A stretch of DNA of 64,000 bases from Dehalobacter sp. CP (lineage in GTDB: Bacteria > Bacillota_B > Desulfitobacteriia > Desulfitobacteriales > Syntrophobotulaceae): NCBI GenBank assembly GCA_009910795.1, contig VMEE01000085.1:1-64000 (forward strand), given 5' to 3'. Below are positions 43,700 to 51,842 of this stretch, one piece after another. Made by a program: the position numbers and the translations under genes. The notes beneath the pieces were generated by a model. The model saw only the letters and a list, made by a program, of their open reading frames with translations. It ran no database searches and was not told where the DNA came from. Position 1 is the stretch's first letter. Every line of letters begins with the position of its first letter.

Positions 43700-43801
43700 C
43701 GTAACGTAATCCAATCGCGCCCAAGCGGAACAAGGATGTGGAGCGCGGCTGTTAGCGCCAGGAGGGCGCTATCTGCCGCAGAGCGGTTGGATTACGTTAC
43801 G
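43700..43801. repeat. Long inverted repeat, element B
   Basis: The 19-bp arms (43700-43718 and 43783-43801, 18 of 19 complementary) flank a GC-rich centre. The centre has an inner hairpin AGCGCC/GGCGCT and shares a core with element A. The surrounding 43537-43699 and 43802-43849 hold no gene that I can support. Confidence 0.8.
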
Positions 43802-43849
43802 AAAACATGCATATCGTTATCTGAGCTGCAAATAATATCATCAAAAGAG

Positions 43850-43898
43850 AAACTGCCCCGCGGAGAGCATTTGCTTTATTCCTCTCCGGAGGCAGTTT
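43850..43898 (-). terminator. Terminator overlapping the 3' end of the ParM-partner gene
   Basis: AAACTGCC...CTCTCC-type arms form a long stem on the minus strand, followed by TCTCTTTT. The stop codon at 43876-43878 lies in the loop region. Confidence 0.8.
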
Positions 43899-44385
43899 GA
43901 CTTTTTCGGACAAATTCAATCACTTTTTCATCATCCTCTTCACCAATGACATTCGTAAGCAGGAAGTCAAGACCAGGCAGTGAGGTCTTGGTCCTTGCCT
44001 CACCGGTCTGCAGCAATTCTTCCACGCGTACGAGGTCGAAATCCACCTCGGGTCTGGGATTTCCCCTGCTCTGAGGAATACCGTTCATTAACGGCCGCAT
44101 GACTGTTTCATCCGCAGCAGCAATCGTGCTGTAGCCCAGCTCCTCCATGGCCACCTCATTCATCACCGGGCTTTGACCGGCGCTCTTATCAAGCCGCAGA
44201 ACGTTATTTTGCCTTGCCCAACCGTCCTGAGGATTTCTGAACTCATTGTTTTGGACAATCGCAGTTTTCAGGGCATTTTTAACAAAAGCGGACCGTTCCT
44301 CCGGAGGGATCTGCGAAAGAACCCTCCAGAGCTCAAAATCTTCATTTTCAGAAATGTAAAGTACAAGATGACCTGTTGTTTTCAT
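43876..44385 (-). CDS. Probable ParR-like partner of the actin-like protein
   Basis: The 169-residue protein's first 50 residues (HLVLYISENEDFELWRVLSQ, then PPEERSAFVKNALKTAI) look like a ribbon-helix-helix DNA-binding or oligomerising domain. The rest is low-complexity and acidic. It overlaps the ParM-like gene by one base (TAATG), so the two are made together. The arrangement matches parMR plasmid partition loci, in which ParR binds the centromere and the filament end. The role is inferred from this context, since ParR proteins are hard to identify by sequence. Confidence 0.65.
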   Translation of the reverse strand: MKTTGHLVLYISENEDFELWRVLSQIPPEERSAFVKNALKTAIVQNNEFRNPQDGWARQNNVLRLDKSAGQSPVMNEVAMEELGYSTIAAADETVMRPLMNGIPQSRGNPRPEVDFDLVRVEELLQTGEARTKTSLPGLDFLLTNVIGEEDDEKVIEFVRKSQTASGEE

Positions 44386-45491
44386 TATTCAACATTTACT
44401 TTCCTGGTAAGATTATTGACCAGGTTTGCGGCCATAATCCGGAAACCTGCTGCATTTCCAAACTGAGGATCGTCAATCAGAACCTTATTTTCCAGATTCA
44501 GATATTCGAAGATCATTTCCCCGACTTTACCGGCAACAAGAATTGTATGAATCCTGCCGGCCATCGGTTTCAGCGTCTTCATAATTTCCCTGGAAATATC
44601 GGCGGCCAGCTGGGCCAGCATCTTCTTCATGACAGGATTAAGGTCAATTGCTCCGTTATTCCACGGATATAATCCTTTATTCACTCTGAAAATTTTATCA
44701 AGTTCCTTGTCATCCGTCTCGATCGGGTTGGTATGGTCCATGGTCATTTCTTTGAGTTTTTCGGCTACGCCGGCATACGCCCATTGCAGCCCCTTCTCAA
44801 TGCTGAATGAATTCGGTGGATCAAGCATAATGCCATCGTAAAATGTGGCAATATCCGTCGTTCTGAAACCGGGATCTATGACAACAACATAACCGCCGAA
44901 AAGCTTCGGATTGGTCGGTTTGCCGTCTTCAGTCAGTGTCTCCTTGATGAATACGCCGTAACTTTGAGGCAGCACTCTCGAACGGAGAATGTTCATACTG
45001 CGCGTTTGTCCCTTGAATGTGCCGGACAGAAAAGTCACAGAAAAAGAACCCTTTAATTCCGCCTCGTATTTGTCTTTCAGAGAGGCGTAGAATTTGACAG
45101 GAACCCCGGTTCCGAGATAGATGTTCGTCTTAGGATAAGGCTGGGCCAAAGCTAAGCCCACGATCAGCAAAGACATCGCTTCTTCATCCGTAGATTTATC
45201 TTCATCCCAGCAATAATGAGCTTCTTTGGGATTCAGACTCTCGGCCAGGCTTCCCATAAAATAATGCCGTTCTACGCCGCTGGAATTATTTCTGACAATG
45301 ACATCAAGAGAAGCGATTTGTTTATCGAGATCCGATCCTTTTTCAAGCTCAGTTCTGCCCAAGGTTGAGAAAATTCTCTCATTACCATTACAGATGACTG
45401 CAGGAAATAATATCTTCGTATCGCCAATATCGAGCTTTATGGCGCCAAAACCAGGATCTGCACCAGCAACCAGTATGTCGTTTTCGAACAC
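44385..45491 (-). CDS. ParM/StbA-like actin-family protein
   Basis: The 368-residue actin-fold ATPase has the phosphate-1 motif GADPGFGAIKLDIGD near residue 12 and the phosphate-2 motif VVIDPGFRTTDIATF near 205. A late adenosine-type motif HTILVAGKVGEMIFEYL is near 320. Relatives form dynamic filaments that segregate plasmids, or occur in Gram-positive chromosomes with unknown cargo. The start is GTG 45491 after GGGAGGAAAG. No plasmid replication genes are nearby, so this is either an integrated remnant or a chromosomal filament system. Confidence 0.85.
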   Translation of the reverse strand: MFENDILVAGADPGFGAIKLDIGDTKILFPAVICNGNERIFSTLGRTELEKGSDLDKQIASLDVIVRNNSSGVERHYFMGSLAESLNPKEAHYCWDEDKSTDEEAMSLLIVGLALAQPYPKTNIYLGTGVPVKFYASLKDKYEAELKGSFSVTFLSGTFKGQTRSMNILRSRVLPQSYGVFIKETLTEDGKPTNPKLFGGYVVVIDPGFRTTDIATFYDGIMLDPPNSFSIEKGLQWAYAGVAEKLKEMTMDHTNPIETDDKELDKIFRVNKGLYPWNNGAIDLNPVMKKMLAQLAADISREIMKTLKPMAGRIHTILVAGKVGEMIFEYLNLENKVLIDDPQFGNAAGFRIMAANLVNNLTRKVNVE

Positions 45492-45717
45492 GTGCTTTCC
45501 TCCCTATTCTACAAAAAATATGAATTTCCAAAATAATTCTATCATTCTATTCATTGTATATCAAAACAAAGTTCTTGGGAAGATTTTAAACGCTCCATTT
45601 TCTTGATTTTTTTGGTAATCACATGGCATTTTCATCATAACTTTCAGAAAATCGAGAATAAATTGCCTGGACAAGGAAAAAATTAATAGAGATATGGACC
45701 GAAAGGAGCGCAAGCCA

Positions 45718-46401
45718 TTGCTGATCGGTATTGTTCGAACGATTATCCTCTATTTGATTATTGTCCTCGTCTTAAGAGTCATGGGCAAAAGACAAATTGG
45801 TCAGCTCCAGCCTTTTGAGCTTGTTATTATTCTGATGATTTCCGAACTTGCCGTTATCCCGAGTCAGGATTCTGGTATTCCGCTGGTGGCGGGCTTATTT
45901 CCGGTCCTGATCCTGCTTCTGCTCGGTCTGGCCATTTCGGAGATCGCTTTAAAGAGTGAAAAAGCCCGCGGTATTATCTGCGGTACACCGACCATTCTGA
46001 TCAATAAGGGGCAAATCCTTGAAGGAGAACTCAGAAAACTCCGCTACAACCTCAGTGATCTGCTTGAACAGCTCCGGTCGAAAAATCTGCCGAACATCGC
46101 CGATGTTGAATATGCGATTTTAGAAACCAACGGTCAGCTTAGTGTTATCCCCAAAATAGGCAAACGTCCGGTGAATACGCAGGATTTGAAGCTGCAGATA
46201 ACAGCTGAAGGTCTGCCTTTAGCCTTGATCATGGACGGTAAGCTCCAGCAAAAGAATCTGGAGAAATCCGGTGTCAATATTCAATGGCTGAATAAGGAAC
46301 TGACCAAAGCAAATGTTCCCGATATTAAGAAGGTGTTTTTTGCGAGCATCGACTCCCAGCGCAAGCTCTATATTCAGCAAAAAGCAGACCCAAACAAATA
46401 A
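45718..46401 (+). CDS. DUF421 (YetF-type) membrane protein
   Basis: The protein is about 227 residues with three N-terminal membrane helices and a soluble C-terminal DUF421/YetF domain. The opening IGIVRTIILYLIIVLVLRVMGKRQIGQLQPFE is classic for the family. I prefer TTG 45718, 9 nt after AAAGGAG, because this places the helix at the very N-terminus as in homologues; ATG 45694 adds eight basic residues and has no ribosome site. Relatives are often sporulation or stress associated. The next gene (DUF4363) is its common companion in Clostridia. Confidence 0.85.
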   Translation: MLIGIVRTIILYLIIVLVLRVMGKRQIGQLQPFELVIILMISELAVIPSQDSGIPLVAGLFPVLILLLLGLAISEIALKSEKARGIICGTPTILINKGQILEGELRKLRYNLSDLLEQLRSKNLPNIADVEYAILETNGQLSVIPKIGKRPVNTQDLKLQITAEGLPLALIMDGKLQQKNLEKSGVNIQWLNKELTKANVPDIKKVFFASIDSQRKLYIQQKADPNK

Positions 46402-46440
46402 TCCCAAACAAATATTCTCTTTTGAAAAGGAGGAGACAGC

Positions 46441-46821
46441 ATGCGTTCGACGCTCACCATTATCCTGGGTTTCGTGATTCTAATCGGATCGACCTTGTGG
46501 GTTGCCGACAGGATCGATTCTACTTCCGGCGCTGTGCTGGATAATCTGAATCAGGTCGAGCTTCTGATCGCCTCTGAGAAATGGGACGAAGCCTCCTTAA
46601 AGATACAGCAAACTTATGACCATTGGACCAAACTGCACGATTGGTGGTCCATTTTTCTCAATCACAGTATCCTGAACAATATAGAAATCTCCTACAAACG
46701 CCTTTCCCAATACGTTAAGTACAAAGAAAAAAGCCATTCCATGGCTGAATTGAATACCCTGACTTTCCTGTTGCAGGAGGTCCCAAAATCAGAAACGCTG
46801 AAGTTAAATAACATTTTGTAA
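46441..46821 (+). CDS. DUF4363 family protein
   Basis: The 126-residue protein has an N-terminal signal-anchor helix (about 4-24) and a helical extracytoplasmic domain. It contains the family pattern WDEASLKIQQTYDHWTKLHDWWS and HSILNNIEISYKRLSQYV. It lies 39 nt after the DUF421 gene with a clear AAAGGAGG site. The pair recurs in clostridial genomes and is presumed to act together at the membrane; the function is unknown. Confidence 0.87.
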   Translation: MRSTLTIILGFVILIGSTLWVADRIDSTSGAVLDNLNQVELLIASEKWDEASLKIQQTYDHWTKLHDWWSIFLNHSILNNIEISYKRLSQYVKYKEKSHSMAELNTLTFLLQEVPKSETLKLNNIL

Positions 46822-46866
46822 AAGTTAAGCAGGATCAGGCTTGTTCAAAACTGCGGGGCTGACAAT

Positions 46867-47682
46867 ATGAACTGGCGTAGCTTTTTCCGGAAGTATGTCC
46901 GGATCATCTCCATCAATGAATTATTTGCGCTTAGCGGACAGGTTGCCTACTACATCATCCTGTCCTTTTTCCCGTTTGTTATTTTTCTTCTGACCCTGGT
47001 CGGTTTTCTGAACATCAGCAATGCTGAGTTTTTCAGCAGTTTTAAGTTCCTGCTGCCTGCAGAAACCGTCCAAATGGTTGAAACCATTGTCAATGAGGTC
47101 TTCGGCGTCCGCAGCAGCCCTGCTTTGCTTATCGTAAGCATGCTTGGGGCTCTGTGGGCATCTTTGAATGGTATCAACGCCTTGATGAGAGGAGCCGGCA
47201 AAGCCTACGGTCTTCAGGAAACCTGGTCGTTTTTTCGTTTGAAACTTTCGGCTTTGCTTTTTTTTGTTATCGTTGCGCTGGCTGTCGTCGGTTCATTCCT
47301 GGTATTAATCTTCGGCCAAAAACTGGCCAATATTTTTGTCTATCTTTTAGGGCCGGACAACATCTTTCCACTCATTTGGCAGAACCTTCGCCTGCTTATC
47401 CAGTTTATTTTTCTGATTATGATCTTCATCCTGCTGAATATCATCGCAACCCACAACAAATATCCGATCCGCAGTTACTTTGCCGGTTCGTTATTTTCCG
47501 CAGGCGGATGGATCATTATTTCGATGGTTTTTGCCTATTACGTGAATCATTTCAACAGCTATACCCTGGCCTACGGAAGCATTGCGGGCATCATCCTTCT
47601 TTTGTTGTGGCTGTACTGGAGCTGTGTTATACTGCTGCTCGGCAGCGCGTTGAATGCTGTATTCATTGACAGGACTAATTAA
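46867..47682 (+). CDS. YihY/BrkB family membrane protein
   Basis: The 271-residue protein has six membrane helices and the family features: AYYIILSFFPFVIFLLTLVG near the start, a cluster of small residues in LGALWASLNGINALMRGAGKAYG, and LAYGSIAGIILLLLWLYWSCVILLLGSALNA at the end. The function is not established (older names include ribonuclease BN, wrongly applied). It follows DUF4363 by 45 nt and is convergent with lysA, the two coding ends overlapping by 8 nt. Confidence 0.9.
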   Translation: MNWRSFFRKYVRIISINELFALSGQVAYYIILSFFPFVIFLLTLVGFLNISNAEFFSSFKFLLPAETVQMVETIVNEVFGVRSSPALLIVSMLGALWASLNGINALMRGAGKAYGLQETWSFFRLKLSALLFFVIVALAVVGSFLVLIFGQKLANIFVYLLGPDNIFPLIWQNLRLLIQFIFLIMIFILLNIIATHNKYPIRSYFAGSLFSAGGWIIISMVFAYYVNHFNSYTLAYGSIAGIILLLLWLYWSCVILLLGSALNAVFIDRTN

Positions 47683-48928
47683 GCCCGGAAAAATCCAGCG
47701 TTGCAAAATAATCGTCAATGGTTTCGGCTCTTCTGATCATCTCAACCCGGCCGTCAGGTTTCAGAAGAAGTTCTTTGGATCTGAGCTTGCCGTTATAATT
47801 GAATCCCATGGCATGTCCATGTGCGCCCGTATCGTGAATCACCACAAGATCCCCGATATCTATTTTGGGCAAAATCCTGTCTACCGCAAATTTATCGTTG
47901 TTCTCACAAAGCCCTCCGGTCACATCATACTGATGGTCCGGTATCAACTGTTCTTTCCCGACAACCGTGATATGATGATAAGCGCCGTAAATCCCCGGAC
48001 GCATCAGATCAGCCATGCTGGCATCAAGTCCGATATAGTTCTTATAGATTTCTTTTTTATGAAGCGTTCTGGCAACCACATAACCGTAAGGTCCTGTAAT
48101 CATCCGCCCGCACTCCATGGCTACCTTCAACGGGTCCAGTCCGGACGGAATAAGCAGTTGTTCGTAAACCTGTTTGATCCGTTTCCCGACATATTCCAGA
48201 TTTACAGGATCTTGACCCAGCCGGTACGGAATTCCGATCCCACCGCCAAGGTTAATGATTTCAATCCGGATACCGAGCTTTTCTTTCAGCTCCACCGCCA
48301 GTTCGAACATCATCCGGGCCGTCTCGACAAAAAACTCCGGATCAAGTTCATTGGAAATCACCATGGTATGAATACCGAATCTTTTGGCACCGAGACTTCT
48401 GACTTTGGCATACGCTTCAAAAAGCTGCTCTCTTGTCAGTCCGTATTTGGCATCTTCAGGTTTTCCGATAATCGTATTGCCCTCGCGCAGCGGACCGGGG
48501 TTATAGCGGAAAGAGATCATTTCAGGTATTCCGGCTTCTCTGTCCAGAAAATCGATATGGGTGATATCGTCCAGATTGATGATCGCTCCGAGGTCCCTGG
48601 CCTTGCAGAATTCGGCTGCCGGCGTATCATTGGAGGAGAATACGATGTTTTCCCCTTTCAACCCGGCCTTCTCGGCCAAAATAAGTTCTGGAAGAGAACT
48701 GCAGTCCGCGCCGGTGCCCTCTTCGGCTAAAATTTTTAAGATATACGGATTAGGCGTCGCCTTTACCGCAAAATATTCTTTAAAGCCTGGATTCCAGGCA
48801 AAGGCAGCCTGAAGCCTGCGTACGTTCTCCCGGATTGCTTTTTCATCATAAATATGAAAAGGCGTTCCATACTCCTGGGCAATTCTTTCAATTTCCTGAC
48901 TGGAAAAAGGCAGTGATTTATTCGACAT
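47675..48928 (-). CDS. lysA: Diaminopimelate decarboxylase
   Basis: The 417-residue PLP enzyme of the alanine-racemase fold makes L-lysine from meso-diaminopimelate. The PLP lysine is in EYFAVKATPNPYILK near 62; NLGGGIGIPY near 240 is the glycine loop, and TGGLCENNDKF near 345 is the active-site Cys motif. A lysine riboswitch in front of it supports the assignment over other amino-acid decarboxylases of this fold. I chose ATG 48928, after GAGGAGG; ATG 48952 lies upstream of that site. Confidence 0.94.
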   Translation of the reverse strand: MSNKSLPFSSQEIERIAQEYGTPFHIYDEKAIRENVRRLQAAFAWNPGFKEYFAVKATPNPYILKILAEEGTGADCSSLPELILAEKAGLKGENIVFSSNDTPAAEFCKARDLGAIINLDDITHIDFLDREAGIPEMISFRYNPGPLREGNTIIGKPEDAKYGLTREQLFEAYAKVRSLGAKRFGIHTMVISNELDPEFFVETARMMFELAVELKEKLGIRIEIINLGGGIGIPYRLGQDPVNLEYVGKRIKQVYEQLLIPSGLDPLKVAMECGRMITGPYGYVVARTLHKKEIYKNYIGLDASMADLMRPGIYGAYHHITVVGKEQLIPDHQYDVTGGLCENNDKFAVDRILPKIDIGDLVVIHDTGAHGHAMGFNYNGKLRSKELLLKPDGRVEMIRRAETIDDYFATLDFSGLN

Positions 48929-48956
48929 GGTCGCATCCTCCTCATTTCTCATACAC

Positions 48957-49200
48957 TAAAAAGGTTTACGGACACTACCCGTAAACCTGAAAAATCCTAT
49001 TTTACCGGCATATCAAACACCGGAATTTGAAAGGTTCCGAATAGCGCTTCATTCCGTTTCAGAATGACAGTTTTATACTCTTTCAGTATAAACCCAGCCG
49101 GACTCTTGGCCATCATCCGGCTTCGGCAGTGTTTCCTTTCTTTATTCGTCATCGACTGGCATCTCAGAATCATTACTCTTAAGCACTGCGCCTCTATCCC
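48957..49200 (-). promoter_or_regulatory. Lysine riboswitch (L-box) and terminator
   Basis: The minus-strand leader shows the L-box blocks ATAGAGGCGCA, TTAAGAGTA, AAAGGAAACACTGCCGAAGC, GGCTGGGTT and AACTGTCA. The P1 helix is closed between GGATAG and CTATTC (aptamer 49039-49200). An intrinsic terminator AGGTTTACGG/CCGTAAACCT plus TTTTT (48958-48988) follows, ending about 30 nt before the lysA start. Lysine binding should cause termination. An 84-codon open frame across this RNA is accidental. Confidence 0.93.
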
Positions 49201-49222
49201 TAAATATTCAATTCGTTCAATT

Positions 49223-49251
49223 ATTTTAGCATATACGACAAAAAAAGACAA
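49223..49251 (-). promoter_or_regulatory. Promoter of the lysA leader
   Basis: TTGTCT (49246-49251), a 17-bp spacer and TAAAAT (49223-49228) lie just upstream of the lysine aptamer. Confidence 0.72.
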
Positions 49252-49280
49252 CTTTTCCGATCAGAATCATTGAGATTGTT

Positions 49281-49415
49281 TTACCACTCAACCAATATAG
49301 CACCTGAAGTAAGTCCTCCACCAAAGGCTACGAAAATAAGCAAGTCTCCTCTGCAGATTTTATTATTGCTGACAACTTCATCAAGTGCAATTGGAATAGT
49401 AGCCGACAATTTGGT
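49281..49415 (-). pseudogene. fabH: 3' remnant of fabH (beta-ketoacyl-ACP synthase III)
   Basis: About 45 codons encode the last part of KAS III: SATIPIALDEVVSNNK, then RGDLLIFVAFGGGLTSGAIL, ending VEW and a stop. Intact FabH ends the same way, with the phosphopantetheine-facing glycine motif. The frame is cut by a TAA at 49416-49418, and no upstream part is present, so the catalytic Cys/His/Asn are absent. It is a decayed fragment between the lysine leader and scpB. Confidence 0.85.
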
Positions 49416-49490
49416 TTATGATCTAAATCCTCAGAATTCGAGGGATTAAAAAATATCCCAAACATTAGCTTTGGGATATTTTCAAACTGA

Positions 49491-50066
49491 TTAGACATTT
49501 TCTGACCGTTCTTCCTCAAAATACGTTGAAGCTTCCTCTTCCTCTTCTTCTGCCGTATGCTCCAGCGGCGGGAGATCCTGAATAGATTTCAGGCCAAAGT
49601 GGATAAGAAAATCTTCAGTTGTCCCGTAAAGGATCGGGCGTCCCGGACCATCCTTCCGTCCCAAGTCTTTGACCAGTCCTCTTTCAACCAGCGTGGCCAG
49701 CGCCCGGTCGGATTGGACGCCGCGGATAAAATCAATTTCGCCGCGGGTAATCGGCTGCTTGTAAGCAATAATCGACAGGACTTCCAGCGCTGCATTCGAC
49801 AGCACCTGAGAAGGCTGTTTGTATAAGACCTCGATATAACCGGCAAGTTCAGGCTTTGTTCCAAGCCGGAAACCCTGTTCCAGCTCGATAATCACCAGAC
49901 CACTCGCGGGATCTTCATATCTGTCCTTTAGAACCTGCAGAAATTCAGGCACATGATCGACCGGTATCTCCAGTATCTCTGCAATCTTCGTCATGCTCAG
50001 CGGTTCCTTAGCCACAAAAAGCAAAGCTTCCAGGGCAGCAATCTCCGTATCCTGAAACAGCATCAT
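49491..50066 (-). CDS. scpB: Segregation and condensation protein B
   Basis: This 191-residue kleisin-associated winged-helix protein dimerises and binds ScpA in the SMC-ScpAB condensin. Recognisable stretches are ALEALLFVAKEPLS, LSNAALEVLSIIAYKQPITR and RGVQSDRALATLVERGLV near the second winged helix. The acidic C-terminal tail (EEEEEASTYFEEE) is common in this family. Its ATG overlaps the scpA stop (ATGA). Confidence 0.95.
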   Translation of the reverse strand: MMLFQDTEIAALEALLFVAKEPLSMTKIAEILEIPVDHVPEFLQVLKDRYEDPASGLVIIELEQGFRLGTKPELAGYIEVLYKQPSQVLSNAALEVLSIIAYKQPITRGEIDFIRGVQSDRALATLVERGLVKDLGRKDGPGRPILYGTTEDFLIHFGLKSIQDLPPLEHTAEEEEEEASTYFEEERSENV

Positions 50067-50839
50067 CCCAATTCCTCATTTCGAAAGTCCCAAGCTTTTT
50101 CGGTTGGAACCAAAAATATTTCATTGGCCTCCTTGCTTTGCTCCGCCCTGACTTTTCCTTCTTTGAGCAGCTCAAGCAAGGCAATAAAGGCTACTACAAT
50201 TTCTACTCTCGACCCGTATCTTAGAAGCTGACTGAACTTCAACCCTCTGGGATGCAGGATCATTCTGCGCATGATGTCGCTCGTCATCATCTCCACAGGG
50301 ATTTCCTCGATCTGCACATACTGGATATCCTCACCTTTTTCAACCCGCTCCAGAACAGCTTGAAATGCCTTGAACAAATCCTCCATGACAATGCCCTGCA
50401 AAGGGTTCGGCGGCGGGATCCTGGAAAGGATCTCTTCCAGATCGATTTCCCGAAAATATCTGCTGCCCAGCGTTTCGTCCCTCGAGCTCAAAAACGAGGC
50501 AATACTTTTAAAAGCCCTGTAGGTGACAAGCCTTTCCACAAGGTCTTGTTTCATCTCTTCTTCCAGCAACAGCTCCTCTTCGGTCTTTTGCGGTTTTGGC
50601 AGCAGCTGCCGTGATTTCAGATACAACAAATGGGCCGCCAGCACCAGAAATTCCGAAGTCACTTCCATATCCAGCGCTTCTAATTTGCGGACAGTAGCGA
50701 TGAATTGATCGGCAATAAGCGCGATAGGAATATCATAAATATCAACTTTATGCTCCTGGATCAGATGAAGGAGTAAATCCAGAGGGCCTTGAAAATTGGG
50801 AATTTTAATATAAGGTTTATGTTTTAGCGCATCATCCAT
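50063..50839 (-). CDS. scpA: Segregation and condensation protein A
   Basis: The 258-residue kleisin bridges the SMC heads during chromosome condensation and segregation. The N-terminal hallmark FQGPLDLLLHLIQEHKVDIYDI binds the SMC neck; the C-terminal winged helix includes REIDLEEILSRI-type and LLELLKEGKVRAEQ sequences. Its ATG overlaps the trpS stop (TGATG) and its end overlaps scpB, so trpS-scpA-scpB is a tightly coupled chain. Confidence 0.95.
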   Translation of the reverse strand: MDDALKHKPYIKIPNFQGPLDLLLHLIQEHKVDIYDIPIALIADQFIATVRKLEALDMEVTSEFLVLAAHLLYLKSRQLLPKPQKTEEELLLEEEMKQDLVERLVTYRAFKSIASFLSSRDETLGSRYFREIDLEEILSRIPPPNPLQGIVMEDLFKAFQAVLERVEKGEDIQYVQIEEIPVEMMTSDIMRRMILHPRGLKFSQLLRYGSRVEIVVAFIALLELLKEGKVRAEQSKEANEIFLVPTEKAWDFRNEELG

Positions 50840-51819
50840 CAGATTCCCAGCGCTGACCGGACTTCCGCCATGGTTGCCGCAGCGGTGATTCCGGCTTTTT
50901 CGGCGCCCTCCTGCAGTACTTTTTCAACCTTGCCGTCTTCATCCCAGAATAATCTTCTTTCCCGGTAGGGGGCAAGCACTTTATCGATGTTCTCGGCCAG
51001 ATACTTCTTACAGGCGACGCAGCCGATCTTGCCGGCGCAGCATTCTTCTTCGACCCGGTTCACATCCGGCGTATAAATATGATGAAACTTGGAAACCACA
51101 CAGACTTCCGGATGTCCCGGGTCGTCCTTGCGGAGGCGCTCGGGATCCGTGATCATCTGTCTGACCCTGATATTGATTTCTTCCGTTGAGGCTGTAAGCG
51201 AGATCGCGTTGTTATAGCTTTTGCTCATTTTTCGGCCGTCAACACCCGGCAGCAGCGGCACTTTGCCGATAAGGGCCTGCGGTTCGGGAAAAACGTTCCC
51301 ATACAGGTAATTAAAGCGGCGTCCGACTTCCCGGCAAAGTTCGATATGCGGAATCTGATCTTCTCCTACCGGGACGGCTTTGGCCTTGTAGACGAGAATA
51401 TCCGCCGCCTGCAGTAAAGGATAACCGAGAAAACCATACGTATGCAGGTCTTTGCCTTCATTCCCGAGCTGCTGGAGCTGATCCTTATACGTCGGCACTC
51501 TTTCCAGCCACGAAATCGGCGTGAACATGGAGAACAAAAGGTGAAGTTCCGCATGTTCCTTGACCTGGGATTGAATGAACACCGCGCTCTTTTCGGGATC
51601 AATGCCGATACTCAGCCAGTCCAGGGCCATTTCTCGGATGAAAGCCTTAAGGTCAAGCTTATCTTCATAACCAGTGGTCAGCGCATGCCAGTCGACAATG
51701 CCAAAATAGCATTCATATTCATCCTGGAGCGCAGCCCAGTTCTGCAGAACGCTTAAATGTCCTATATGCAGCGAACCTGTCGGCCGCATACCGCTAAAAA
51801 TTCTGTTTCTCAAAGTCAT
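50839..51819 (-). CDS. trpS: Tryptophanyl-tRNA synthetase
   Basis: This 326-residue class I synthetase carries HIGH-type PTGSLHIGHL near residue 12 and KMSKS in DGRKMSKSYNN near 195. I chose ATG 51819, after AAGGGAG; the longer reading adds nine residues that overlap the upstream gene. A CxxC pair (CCAGKIGCVACKKYL) gives several cysteines near residue 270, as in some bacterial TrpRS with Fe-S or zinc binding. It is translationally coupled to scpA and has no T-box here, unlike the trp operon. Confidence 0.95.
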   Translation of the reverse strand: MTLRNRIFSGMRPTGSLHIGHLSVLQNWAALQDEYECYFGIVDWHALTTGYEDKLDLKAFIREMALDWLSIGIDPEKSAVFIQSQVKEHAELHLLFSMFTPISWLERVPTYKDQLQQLGNEGKDLHTYGFLGYPLLQAADILVYKAKAVPVGEDQIPHIELCREVGRRFNYLYGNVFPEPQALIGKVPLLPGVDGRKMSKSYNNAISLTASTEEINIRVRQMITDPERLRKDDPGHPEVCVVSKFHHIYTPDVNRVEEECCAGKIGCVACKKYLAENIDKVLAPYRERRLFWDEDGKVEKVLQEGAEKAGITAAATMAEVRSALGI

Positions 51820-51842
51820 TTCTCCCTTCAGGATTTTACAAT

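Noticed and set aside
47654..48730. A 358-codon open frame on the plus strand
   Set aside because: It is fully antisense to lysA, which has clear PLP motifs and a riboswitch. There is no ribosome site and the composition looks like a reverse-strand shadow.
48997..49251. An 84-codon minus-strand frame upstream of lysA
   Set aside because: The segment is the lysine riboswitch with its own promoter and terminator, and no ribosome site fits the frame.
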